This document shows positions 1-5,540 of a DNA stretch of 5,997 bases, piece after piece. The notes under the pieces are model-generated. The model had not been told where the DNA came from and made no database searches. It was given only the letters and a program-made list of their open reading frames with translations. The translations under genes were made by a program, and so were the position numbers. The stretch comes from Chloroflexota bacterium (lineage in GTDB: Bacteria > Chloroflexota > Dehalococcoidia > Dehalococcoidales > JAHJRU01): NCBI GenBank assembly GCA_018830745.1, contig JAHJRU010000245.1:1-5997 (forward strand), written 5' to 3'. The stretch's first letter is position 1. The number at the start of each line of letters is the position of its first letter.

Positions 1-1396
1 CCTCGTTTTGCCGGTATACTATATCTGGCACCACTCCGTAGAGTTGAGGGAAGTAGGCGCCTTTCTCCAGCGTGGCGGCGGCTGCCTCAGTATATATTTG
101 TCCTATTTTCGCTCTTTCGGCTTCATTATGCGGGTCGTAATAGAAGTTAAACTGGAGCTGGCAGGCGCGCCCGTTCTCCGCCGGCTGGATATAACAGCCG
201 ACTTCATCAACAGGGTACTGGTATTTAGCGGCGACCCCATTCACTACCGGGATGAATTTTTCCACCCGGTCTAAGGTGGTCATAAAGGTGATATCCTGGC
301 AGTTGCCCTTATAGGCATGTTTCCAGTAGGTGCTGTCCTTCCGCCAGGGCTGGCGCAGCATTTCCGGGACTTTTTCTCCCATATCCGCCATGCCCGGCAG
401 GGTGTCCAGTAGCTTCAGGCTGGGGAATTGAGTCGACATTATTTCGCGCAGGCAATCTTCCTCATAAGCTATCTTTTCTTCCGGGCGGCGTTTCAGTCCC
501 CCGATGACCAGAATGGTTGTCCACGGGGGTAAAACTTTCCGCAGTTCGGTGAATTGTTCTGGCCATTGCTCGGTGAGGATAGCAGCCAGGTTAATATTAT
601 TGATGAGCAGGCATTCGTAACCTACGCGGCGTCTCAATATGCGGTAAATAGGCTCGATAGCCTCCTCAGCGTTCTTAGCGGGAATAAAGAAGGTCTTGGT
701 GAGAGTGGGTATAGCCTCGAATTTAACTATACCCCACGTCACTATCCCCATGGTTCCCTGTGAGCCATAAAGAAACTCGTCAAAGTTTATCGGGCCGGGG
801 CCATCGGGAATTACACCGTCAGCCACGCATTCCGGGTGTTCGGGGTCACGGAAAGTGTTTATGCTGGCCGAACCGGTGACGAACTCTTCGCCGTTACCCC
901 ATATTACCTGCAAGCTTAGCAGCGGGTCGGCGTATTCGTGCATCTGTACTACGGGTAGCTCCCTCTTCAGCCAGTCGGTGATTACTGACCGCGAGGGGTG
1001 GGGCAATAATGGAATCATAGCCCGGTATCCTCTGGCTTCCAGTGCCGTCTGTAGCTGCTCCCAGTTTACGCCAATCTCTACGTGGGCTACCCGTCTTTCC
1101 TCATCTATCTCGGTGATGTGGTTCATCCGCGACAGGTCGAGCACCACCCCACCTGTTCTGGGGATGGTGTCTCCATTAAAGTGAATGCCGGAGCTCCGGG
1201 GAACGATGGCGAACCCGGACTCATTAGCTAGCTGGATAATCTTCTGGGTCTCCCGCACATCCCTGGGACGTGCCACACAGGCGAATTCCCCCGGTTTCTC
1301 CAGTCCGAAATCACCCCCATAGGTCTCCATTATGTTGGGGGAATCGAGGACGTTATCCCGGCCTACAATCTCGGCTAGCTTATCTTTGATGGTCAT
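1..1396 (-). CDS. FAD-linked oxidoreductase, VAO/PCMH superfamily (C-terminus cut by window edge)
   Basis: The reverse strand stays open from an ATG at 1394-1396 to base 1, giving 465 codons without a stop, so the gene runs off the left edge. A GGAGG at 1403-1407 lies 7 bases before the ATG and supports this start. Residues about 35-180 look like a PCMH-type FAD-binding domain: VARPRDV at 41-47, a loop PRSSGIHFNG at 66-75, then VVLDLSRMN at 84-92 and HVEIGVNWEQL at 105-115. YGSQGTMGIV at 210-219 matches the GSxGxxGIV motif of this superfamily. The remainder, with LLINN at 263-267, resembles the cap of vanillyl-alcohol oxidase/4-cresol dehydrogenase or GlcD-like enzymes. Such flavoproteins oxidise alcohols, hydroxy acids or phenolic compounds in the cytoplasm. 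The substrate cannot be read here. His72 in the FAD loop might be a covalent flavin ligand, which is speculative. The gene has its own upstream promoter and no visible operon partner inside the window. Confidence 0.9.
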   Translation of the reverse strand, partial: MTIKDKLAEIVGRDNVLDSPNIMETYGGDFGLEKPGEFACVARPRDVRETQKIIQLANESGFAIVPRSSGIHFNGDTIPRTGGVVLDLSRMNHITEIDEERRVAHVEIGVNWEQLQTALEARGYRAMIPLLPHPSRSVITDWLKRELPVVQMHEYADPLLSLQVIWGNGEEFVTGSASINTFRDPEHPECVADGVIPDGPGPINFDEFLYGSQGTMGIVTWGIVKFEAIPTLTKTFFIPAKNAEEAIEPIYRILRRRVGYECLLINNINLAAILTEQWPEQFTELRKVLPPWTTILVIGGLKRRPEEKIAYEEDCLREIMSTQFPSLKLLDTLPGMADMGEKVPEMLRQPWRKDSTYWKHAYKGNCQDITFMTTLDRVEKFIPVVNGVAAKYQYPVDEVGCYIQPAENGRACQLQFNFYYDPHNEAERAKIGQIYTEAAAATLEKGAYFPQLYGVVPDIVYRQNE

Positions 1397-1468
1397 GGGT
1401 AACCTCCGCGAAATCGAAAGCCACTTCTGATTTTCGAGCCTAAATGCCCATTATTCTATTTTTTTAAC

Positions 1469-1498
1469 ATTTTAGCTATTTTTAACTGGCGAAGTCAA
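1469..1498 (-). promoter_or_regulatory. Predicted sigma-70-type promoter for the FAD oxidoreductase gene
   Basis: On the reverse strand TTGACT (1493-1498) is followed after 18 bases by TAAAAT (1469-1474). Each hexamer differs from consensus at one position. Transcription would start near 1460 and leave a leader of about 65 bases before the ATG at 1396. The surrounding DNA is AT-rich. This is a motif match without experimental support. Confidence 0.6.
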
Positions 1499-1539
1499 AC
1501 CGCATGTCGATTCTCCCATCCATTTATCCCGGCTGGCGC

Positions 1540-1568
1540 TGGACTTTTTGTTTTTAGCTGCATATACT
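1540..1568 (+). promoter_or_regulatory. Predicted promoter for the TIGR04076-family gene
   Basis: TGGACT at 1540-1545 is separated by 17 bases from TATACT at 1563-1568, an ideal spacing with 4/6 and 5/6 consensus matches. Transcription would begin near 1575, about 40 bases before the ATG at 1615. With the reverse-strand promoter at 1469-1498 it makes a back-to-back divergent pair about 40 bases apart. Confidence 0.5.
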
Positions 1569-1614
1569 GGGGAAACCTAATGTCAGGGCAGGAAAAACAG
1601 TAACGGAGGGTAAA

Positions 1615-1869
1615 ATGGCCGAGGTGATAGCCAGGGTTATATCTCAGGAGGGGACTTGCGAAGCCGGGCACAAAGTTGGGGATGAGTTTGTCATCGGGGA
1701 AACGCTTCCGTCGGGGGTATGCTCCTGGGCGTTTTATTCTCTATTCCCCTTTTACACTGTGCTGCAGTTTGGCGGCTCGTTTCCGTGGGAGAGCGATCCG
1801 GACAAGACTACCGTTGCCTGTCCCGACCCGGCAAATCCGGTGGTATTTGAATTGAGGCGTATACCTTAG
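1615..1869 (+). CDS. TIGR04076 family small protein, function unknown
   Basis: This is a complete 84-residue protein. The ATG follows GGAGGG at 1605-1610 with a 4-base gap. I recognise the TIGR04076 pattern: GTCEAGHKVGDEF at 13-25, SGVCSWAF at 33-40, FGGSFPWE at 52-59, and a closing VACPDP at 67-72 with VVFELRR at 76-82. Length and ending fit the full family, so the gene appears intact. Cys15, His19, Cys36 and Cys69 sit in the motifs that define the family and could form a metal or redox site, but that is inference and no reaction is established to my knowledge. There is no signal peptide or membrane segment, so it is probably cytoplasmic. It appears monocistronic: a divergent flavoenzyme gene lies upstream and a convergent pilin gene downstream. 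Confidence 0.88.
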   Translation: MAEVIARVISQEGTCEAGHKVGDEFVIGETLPSGVCSWAFYSLFPFYTVLQFGGSFPWESDPDKTTVACPDPANPVVFELRRIP

Positions 1870-1937
1870 CCAGGTGCCCTCCGGTTTCGTGAAAGATTGG
1901 GATGGTTCCAGCTGGTGCGCAAAAAGTCTGGCGGAGC

Positions 1938-1987
1938 AAAAAAAGGGCACTGCCCGCCGTCAAAGCACTCGACGGAGCCAATGCCCT
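1938..1987 (-). terminator. Rho-independent terminator of the pilin gene
   Basis: On the reverse strand AGGGCA (complement of 1982-1987) pairs with TGCCCT (complement of 1944-1949). An inner CCGTC/GACGG stem (1957-1961 with 1971-1975) closes a 9-base loop. The right arm runs directly into seven T residues (complement of 1938-1944). This geometry ends transcripts arriving from the pilin gene, whose stop codon lies 70 bases upstream. Read on the plus strand, no T-run follows, so it should work poorly for the 1615-1869 gene. Confidence 0.75.
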
Positions 1988-2000
1988 GTGTGTCTCCTTA

Positions 2001-2039
2001 TTTTACCTTAGCAGGCGCTGGTAGATGGTTTTACCTTAG
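2001..2039. repeat. Two copies of an 11-bp direct repeat
   Basis: TTTTACCTTAG occurs at 2001-2011 and again exactly at 2029-2039, a period of 28 bases. It lies between the pilin stop codon and its terminator, so it would be transcribed in the pilin 3' untranslated region. It could be a small duplication relic or a protein-binding repeat. Nothing in the window says which. Confidence 0.4.
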
Positions 2040-2057
2040 TAAATCTCGGTTTATGGC

Positions 2058-2429
2058 TTAGGGATAAGTAACCTGGGTAACTGTCCCGTCGGTACCGACA
2101 GTATAGGTGCCGTTAACCGCTCCACCGGCTGCGTAGCCAACGATGAAATCGCCGACGCTGGTGTTTCCGCTTATGGTTAGGTCAGTGGATGCAGTAAAAG
2201 CGCCACCAGTTATATTGCCTGAGCTGGTATCAGCCATAGCTGCCATTACCGCCGTCTGCACGTTATGCAGTTCGGTATCGGCCGCCTGTGCCTTCCCGGT
2301 GCCCATAAATTTACCCACGTTGGGGATAGCTACCGCCGCCAGCACGCCCAGGATAGCCACCACCACCAGCAGCTCAATCAGTGTAAACCCCATTTGAAAG
2401 TGGCGCGAGCGTTGTTTCAATCCTTTCAT
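2058..2429 (-). CDS. Type IV pilin-like / pseudopilin protein with prepilin N-terminal methylation motif
   Basis: This is a 123-residue precursor. The ATG at 2427-2429 follows GGAGG (complement of 2437-2441) with a 7-base gap. Residues 1-14 form a short basic leader ending in Gly14. The prepilin peptidase site follows, with FTLIEL at 15-20, where Phe15 is expected to be N-methylated and Glu19 is the conserved Glu5. Residues 20-38 are the hydrophobic helix that anchors the subunit in the membrane and packs in the pilus core. The remaining roughly 85 residues are rich in Gly, Ala and Thr, contain no cysteine and therefore no disulfide D-loop, and look like a minimal beta-rich head. It should be processed by a prepilin peptidase and assembled by type IV pilus or type II secretion machinery. 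None of those partners is in this window. The gene stands alone with its own terminator. Major pilin, minor pilin and pseudopilin cannot be told apart. Confidence 0.92.
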   Translation of the reverse strand: MKGLKQRSRHFQMGFTLIELLVVVAILGVLAAVAIPNVGKFMGTGKAQAADTELHNVQTAVMAAMADTSSGNITGGAFTASTDLTISGNTSVGDFIVGYAAGGAVNGTYTVGTDGTVTQVTYP

Positions 2430-2534
2430 CTATCAGCCTCCTTTTTTGTTTTTAGCTGTATTTGACTCTGGTCTAACTTCCTCTTCCGTTCTTGCGCTCG
2501 GTTGTGTTGCCGGTTCCTCCCACAAGTTAACAAT

Positions 2535-2581
2535 CCAGTGTGCCCAGCTAGTGCTGGCGGACACGTCCCTGGGCACACTGG
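2535..2581. repeat. Perfect 13-bp inverted repeat (long hairpin) upstream of the pilin gene
   Basis: CCAGTGTGCCCAG at 2535-2547 is the exact reverse complement of CTGGGCACACTGG at 2569-2581, enclosing a 21-base spacer. The stem is GC-rich and without mismatch. On the reverse strand it lies about 105 bases before the pilin ATG and is followed by a weakly T-rich stretch (ATTGTTAACTT), which is poor for an intrinsic terminator. It may be a leader RNA structure, a dyad binding site or the relic of a small mobile element. Confidence 0.7.
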
Positions 2582-2590
2582 TGCTGTGGG

Positions 2591-2618
2591 GACAGCCAAA
2601 CAGTAGGTCTGTGCTGTC
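2591..2618. repeat. Second compact hairpin next to the 13-bp inverted repeat
   Basis: GACAGC at 2591-2596 pairs with GCTGTC at 2613-2618. Inside it, ACAG (2600-2603) pairs with CTGT (2609-2612) around a 5-base loop, with a 3-base bulge at 2597-2599. An outer GTGC (2581-2584) and GCAC (2622-2625) could extend the structure, touching the end of the preceding inverted repeat. Two stacked stems within 90 bases suggest a structured leader, but no known riboswitch class is recognised. Confidence 0.5.
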
Positions 2619-2780
2619 TTTGCACTATTAGCTTACCCTCAGAGCCGCTGCGCAGCTAGCAGGCTATCCACCATCTTGGGTGGGCATTTTCTTGCACTAA
2701 TATTTGCGGGTTATTCCCCATGCAGTAGTCGGATTTTCTACCAGCAGGCAAAATATGACTGTATCAAGAGGTCCATGGTA

Positions 2781-2837
2781 TTGAAAAATTCAAAAGGGGC
2801 GGCATGTTAGATATATAACGTTAGAAATAGATAACAT
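2781..2837 (+). promoter_or_regulatory. AT-rich dyad region, possible relic operator/promoter of the XRE pseudogene
   Basis: Three dyads cluster just upstream of the pseudogene: TTGAA and TTCAA around AAA (2781-2793), the 8-bp palindrome TAACGTTA (2816-2823), and ATGTTA (2804-2809) facing TAACAT (2832-2837). Small XRE regulators often bind dyads near their own start. No promoter with good spacing is evident, so the assignment is tentative. Confidence 0.3.
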
Positions 2838-2861
2838 ACCGTAGATAACTGGGAAGTTGCT

Positions 2862-3058
2862 ATGAGAACGAGAATCAAGGAATACCGGGCCAGGCAGGCT
2901 TGACGCATGAAAAACTGGCGAGATGGTTGGAGTGAGGCGGGAGACCATCATCTTTCTGGAACAGGGGGAATAGCACCCGTCTCTAAGGCTGGCTCACCAT
3001 GTGGCGCAATGCTCTACAGGCTACCATTGATGAGGCATTCATTTTTAATGATGATTAG
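2862..3058 (+). pseudogene. Decayed small XRE (Cro/C1-type HTH) transcriptional regulator
   Basis: The three plus frames together spell one small DNA-binding regulator of the compact 65-70 residue Cro/C1 class. Frame one gives MRTRIKEYRARQA (2862-2900) and stops at TGA 2901. The next frame gives LTHEKLAR (2900-2923). The third gives VGVRRETIIFLEQGE (2926-2970), a TAG at 2971-2973, then HPSLRLAHHVAQ (2974-3009). The frame of 2900 resumes with LQATIDEAFIFNDD (3014-3055) and stops at 3056-3058. Reading across needs two 1-base deletions (near 2898-2900 and 2924-2925), one 1-base insertion (3010-3013) and one Tyr codon turned amber. The repaired product has 65 residues, the normal family size, with the helix-turn-helix at about 14-33. 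The 197-base length equals 66 codons minus the net one lost base. The gene is almost certainly non-functional. Its last 14 bases overlap the convergent NYN gene end. The usual partner of such regulators is not recognisable nearby. Confidence 0.85.
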
Positions 3059-3641
3059 CGGTTAAGTCCTGTTCGGGTTTACTTCCGCCACCGCTTCTTC
3101 TGTTTCGGGTGCGGTGCTTACCGGCCCACATGCCCTTGAGAAAATGGCGGTCCAGAGTGTGGCGGTTATCGGCTACTTCCAGGAGGTCTTTGGATACGCC
3201 GCTCTCAAAATAGGCTACCTCAATGTGTTTACCCATGTTCTTCACTGCTTGCAGCGCATAGGCGAAATCGGCATCTCCGCTAACCACTACGGCCACATCG
3301 TAGAAGTCGTGCCAGGCAAAATACAGCAGGTCGGTGGCTATCATCACGTCTATTCCCTTTTCCACTGCTACACCCTGGGCTGTTTTCATGCCGCCCAGGC
3401 GAACCTCCAGATAGGGCGTCTTGTGCAGGATGTCAAGGAACTCCTGTTGCTCCCGGTAGCCTTCAGGTCTTTGCATCTGGTCCTGAAGCACGTTGTAATA
3501 ATATATCCGGAACAGGTCCCTTGAGCCGCAAAGCATGTTGGTGAATTGGGTGAAGTTGAGGTCGGTGCGTTTGAAATTACTCTTCAGTGCGTGATATAGA
3601 TTACTTCCGTCAATGAATATGGCGACTCTATTTTTTATCAT
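3045..3641 (-). CDS. NYN domain protein, LabA/DUF88-like putative RNase
   Basis: This is a complete 198-residue protein. The ATG at 3639-3641 follows a purine-rich GGAAAGGG (complement of 3644-3651). It shows the NYN (PIN-like) nuclease fold: VAIFIDGSNLYH at 6-17 with Asp11, KGIDVMIATD at 95-104 with Asp98, and VVVSGDADF at 118-126 with Asp123 and Asp125. These acidic residues are expected to hold the catalytic metal, so an active RNA-cleaving site is plausible. KNMGKHIEVAYFESG at 134-148 is the usual following strand. The tail after about 160 is basic and rich in Arg, Gly and Lys, probably disordered and suited to binding RNA. It is likely cytoplasmic. It sits 44 bases after the M50 protease gene in the same direction and is probably co-transcribed with it. 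The RNA target is unknown; LabA in cyanobacteria affects circadian output, which need not apply here. Confidence 0.9.
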   Translation of the reverse strand: MIKNRVAIFIDGSNLYHALKSNFKRTDLNFTQFTNMLCGSRDLFRIYYYNVLQDQMQRPEGYREQQEFLDILHKTPYLEVRLGGMKTAQGVAVEKGIDVMIATDLLYFAWHDFYDVAVVVSGDADFAYALQAVKNMGKHIEVAYFESGVSKDLLEVADNRHTLDRHFLKGMWAGKHRTRNRRSGGGSKPEQDLTANHH

Positions 3642-3685
3642 TTCCCTTTCCTTTATGCCATCATACCATCTTAACAGGTTGGTGG

Positions 3686-4822
3686 CTACCTCCTATCCTG
3701 ACCTGGCCTCATACCCAGTTCCTGGCTCAGTTGCAGATGGCGTATGATGTCAGCCCGCTTGAGTAGCCCGACCAAGCGACCCTGGTGGAGCACCGGGACC
3801 TGGTTGATATCGTGCTGGGCGATAAGCTTCATGGCTGAGCTGAGGTCATCTTCCGGAGCCACGGTGTAAAGAGGCTGGCGTGTCATGATTTCCGCTACCG
3901 TGGTCTGATTCCATTTATGCCGGGGCGATTCTTTGACGTCAGTCAGAGTGATAATGCCGACCAGACGGTCATCCTGATAGACGGGTACGGCGTGGCGTCG
4001 ACCCTGCAGGAAGATGTTGTAGACTACTTCCTCTACTGATGCCTGAGGGGTGACGGTTTCGGTACTGGTATCCATGAGAGCGCTGACCGGTACGCCGCGT
4101 AAACCTTCTCGTAGCGTCATATCCCGGCGGCTGGCGTCGGCGGCGGTGCTCAGGAACCAGCCGATGAAGGCAATCCACAGCCCTCCGAGGAAATCACCTT
4201 GCCACACCAGAAATAAGCCGAGGGCAATCAGTGTCCAGCCGAAGAACCGACCTATCATAGCAGCAATGTTTGTTGCTCTGACAAAATTCCCGGTGGTACC
4301 CCAGATAATAGCGCGCAGCACGCGGCCGCCGTCCAGTGGGAAGCCGGGTATAAGGTTGAAGGCAGCCAGCAGGGCGTTAATCGTCCACAGGTAACTTAGC
4401 AGCGCTGCGGCGGGGCTGGCAGGCATCTCTATCAACTGCTTCAATCCCCAGAAAATAACCGCCAGAACCAGGCTGGTGAGCGGTCCCACTATGGACATGG
4501 CGAACTCTATCGATGGTTTTTTGGCTTCCTCCTCCAGGTTGCTTACTCCGCCGAAGATGAAGAGGGTGATGCTTCCCACCGGCAAGCCCCGGGCTTTGGC
4601 CACCAGAGAATGCGCCATCTCATGCAGCAGGACGGAGACAAAGAGCAGCAGGGCGGCGAGAATGCCTGTTATCCAGTAGGTTCCTGTACTCCATCCCGGG
4701 TAAACCTGAGGGAATAGTCTTTGAGCTAGCGACCAGGAGATGAGGGCAAAGGCCAGTATCCAGGTATAGTGGATGCCAATCTCAATCCCAAATAGGCGGC
4801 CCAAGCGGAAAGATGCTCTCAT
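3686..4822 (-). CDS. M50 family (site-2 protease type) membrane metalloprotease with two CBS domains
   Basis: This is a complete 378-residue protein. The ATG at 4820-4822 follows GGAGG (complement of 4832-4836), and the opening MRASFRLGRLFGIEIGIHYTW is typical of the family. The zinc-binding HEMAH lies at 67-71 within a membrane segment. The second motif NLIPGFPLDGGR at 156-167 supplies the third ligand, Asp164. About six hydrophobic segments fall between 16 and 226. Two CBS domains follow at about 245-300 (SALMD, HAVPVYQDDRLVGIITLTDV) and 308-365 (EIMTRQPLYTV, QVPVLHQGRLVGLLKRADI). The core should cleave a transmembrane substrate inside the bilayer, while the cytoplasmic CBS pair probably binds adenine nucleotides and tunes activity. 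This is the group III site-2 protease architecture (SpoIVFB-like core with CBS). Substrate unknown. It is the first gene of a probable operon with the NYN gene and is divergent from the carbonic anhydrase-like gene. All motif residues are present. Confidence 0.95.
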   Translation of the reverse strand: MRASFRLGRLFGIEIGIHYTWILAFALISWSLAQRLFPQVYPGWSTGTYWITGILAALLLFVSVLLHEMAHSLVAKARGLPVGSITLFIFGGVSNLEEEAKKPSIEFAMSIVGPLTSLVLAVIFWGLKQLIEMPASPAAALLSYLWTINALLAAFNLIPGFPLDGGRVLRAIIWGTTGNFVRATNIAAMIGRFFGWTLIALGLFLVWQGDFLGGLWIAFIGWFLSTAADASRRDMTLREGLRGVPVSALMDTSTETVTPQASVEEVVYNIFLQGRRHAVPVYQDDRLVGIITLTDVKESPRHKWNQTTVAEIMTRQPLYTVAPEDDLSSAMKLIAQHDINQVPVLHQGRLVGLLKRADIIRHLQLSQELGMRPGQDRR

Positions 4823-4870
4823 AATAGCCTGCCTCCGACAGTATGCCCCTTTCTATTAAAGGATGGTTCA

Positions 4871-4899
4871 ATATTACTGCTCTGTCCGATGACCGTCAA
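4871..4899 (-). promoter_or_regulatory. Predicted sigma-70-type promoter for the M50-NYN operon
   Basis: On the reverse strand TTGACG (4894-4899) precedes TAATAT (4871-4876) with exactly 17 bases between, giving 5/6 and 4/6 consensus matches. Transcription would start near 4864, about 40 bases before the protease ATG, leaving room for its GGAGG. It is one of the best promoter matches in the window. Confidence 0.6.
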
Positions 4900-4930
4900 G
4901 TGCCGGGCTCTGCTGGTGCAGCGGGGTTGC

Positions 4931-4958
4931 TTGATTGACCATCACGACCTGGTATAGA
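4931..4958 (+). promoter_or_regulatory. Weak candidate promoter for the carbonic anhydrase-like gene
   Basis: TTGATT (4931-4936) and TATAGA (4953-4958) are 16 bases apart, each matching consensus at four positions. The start would fall near 4965, leaving a leader of only about 6 bases before the ATG at 4971, so the transcript would be nearly leaderless or the true promoter lies further upstream. The overlapping TTGACC at 4935-4940 has no well-spaced partner. Confidence 0.25.
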
Positions 4959-4970
4959 CTATGGGGTGAG

Positions 4971-5525
4971 ATGATTATTGAATACAATGGCAAGAAACCG
5001 AAGATTTCTGATAAGGCTTTTGTGGCGCCAAATGCCACCATCATTGGTGACGTGGAGGTGGCGGATAACGCCAGTATCTGGTTTGGTGCTCAGGTCAGGG
5101 GTGACCTGGGCAAGATAACCGTGGGCAGTGGCAGCAGTATCCAGGACAATGCTGTGGTCCACGCTGATACCGGTAAGCAAACCGTTATTGAGGAAGATGT
5201 GACAATCGGGCACGCGGCGGTTCTCCATAGCTGCACCGTGAAGCGGGGAGCGGTAATCGGGATTAAGTCGGTGATTCTGGACGATGCGGTGGTGGGAGAA
5301 CAGGCTATGGTGGCGGCTGGCAGCGTGGTGACTAGCGGCACACACATACCCTCCCGGCACTTAGCTGCCGGTATACCGGCCCGGGTTAAAAAGGAACTCG
5401 AGGGCCAGTCCCTGTGGTGGGTGGAGCAAAGCCCGGGCGACTATGCGGAATTGGCTCGTAATTATCTCCGCCAGGGACTGGGTAAAGCGGACAGTCACGA
5501 GGTAATCAAGGCGGATAATCAGTAG
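4971..5525 (+). CDS. Gamma-class carbonic anhydrase-like protein (left-handed beta-helix hexapeptide repeats)
   Basis: The protein has 184 residues from the ATG at 4971, preceded at once by GGGGTGAG. A TTG at 4935 would add 12 residues unlike the family, so I prefer the ATG; MIIEYNGKKPKI is a standard family opening. Hexapeptide repeats build the helix (NATIIGDVEV at 21-30, ASIWFGAQVRGD at 34-45). The three expected zinc ligands are His64 (AVVHAD), His81 and His86 (IGHAAVLHSC), with the structural Arg43 and Asp45 of RGD also in place. The C-terminal helix is about 147-170. Trimers of this fold hydrate CO2, and several homologues have unknown or ferry-type roles (YrdA, PaaY, CaiE). It lacks the acidic proton-shuttle loop of the archaeal Cam enzyme, as CamH-type proteins do, so activity is likely but unproven. 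Cytoplasmic. It stands alone, divergent from the M50 gene, and ends 15 bases from the convergent rhomboid gene. Confidence 0.92.
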   Translation: MIIEYNGKKPKISDKAFVAPNATIIGDVEVADNASIWFGAQVRGDLGKITVGSGSSIQDNAVVHADTGKQTVIEEDVTIGHAAVLHSCTVKRGAVIGIKSVILDDAVVGEQAMVAAGSVVTSGTHIPSRHLAAGIPARVKKELEGQSLWWVEQSPGDYAELARNYLRQGLGKADSHEVIKADNQ

Positions 5526-5540
5526 AGCTGGAATTGTCTC

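Larger units (their letters stand above)
2430..2861. other. Intergenic region of about 430 bases without an intact gene
   Basis: I find no convincing coding region here; the open frames have no family-like composition. The left half (to about 2640) would be the leader and promoter side of the pilin gene and carries two strong hairpins. A 10-bp palindrome GCTGCGCAGC lies at 2647-2656. A small CCACC/GGTGG hairpin (2668-2672 with 2679-2683) is followed by a weak T-rich stretch. The right half is AT-rich with dyads in front of the regulator pseudogene. I could not find a convincing promoter for the pilin gene. Confidence 0.5.

Noticed and set aside
855..1184. Plus-strand open frame of 109 codons
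   Set aside because: It is antisense to the FAD oxidoreductase, whose reverse-strand translation carries clear family motifs; a shadow frame.
1741..1950. Reverse-strand open frame of 69 codons
   Set aside because: It is antisense to the well-supported TIGR04076 gene and overlaps the terminator; it has no family-like pattern.
1545..2458. A 16-base identity, TTTTTGTTTTTAGCTG, at 1545-1560 and 2443-2458 in the same orientation
   Set aside because: The string is mostly T and low in complexity. One copy lies in a promoter spacer and the other in a ribosome-binding region, with no extended similarity, so chance is sufficient.
2446..2631. Plus-strand open frame of 61 codons upstream of the pilin
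   Set aside because: It has no ribosome-binding site or recognisable motif, and it runs through the two strong inverted repeats.
2668..2692. Hairpin CCACC/GGTGG followed by a T-rich stretch, as a plus-strand terminator
   Set aside because: The stem is only 5 bp, the T stretch is interrupted and starts some bases after the stem, and there is no plus-strand gene to terminate.
2430..2700. A c-di-GMP riboswitch ahead of the pilin gene
   Set aside because: The reverse strand has GTGCAAAGACAGC, faintly like the GCAAAGC element, but the tetraloop-receptor and other conserved segments are missing.
2430..2861. An insertion sequence or complete mobile element in the gene-poor region
   Set aside because: I found no transposase fragment, no matching terminal repeats around the whole region and no clear target-site duplication; only local hairpins are visible.
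4935..4970. TTG at 4935 as the start of the carbonic anhydrase-like gene
   Set aside because: The extra 12 residues do not resemble the family N-terminus. The ATG at 4971 has an adjacent GGGGTGAG, and the region upstream looks promoter-like.
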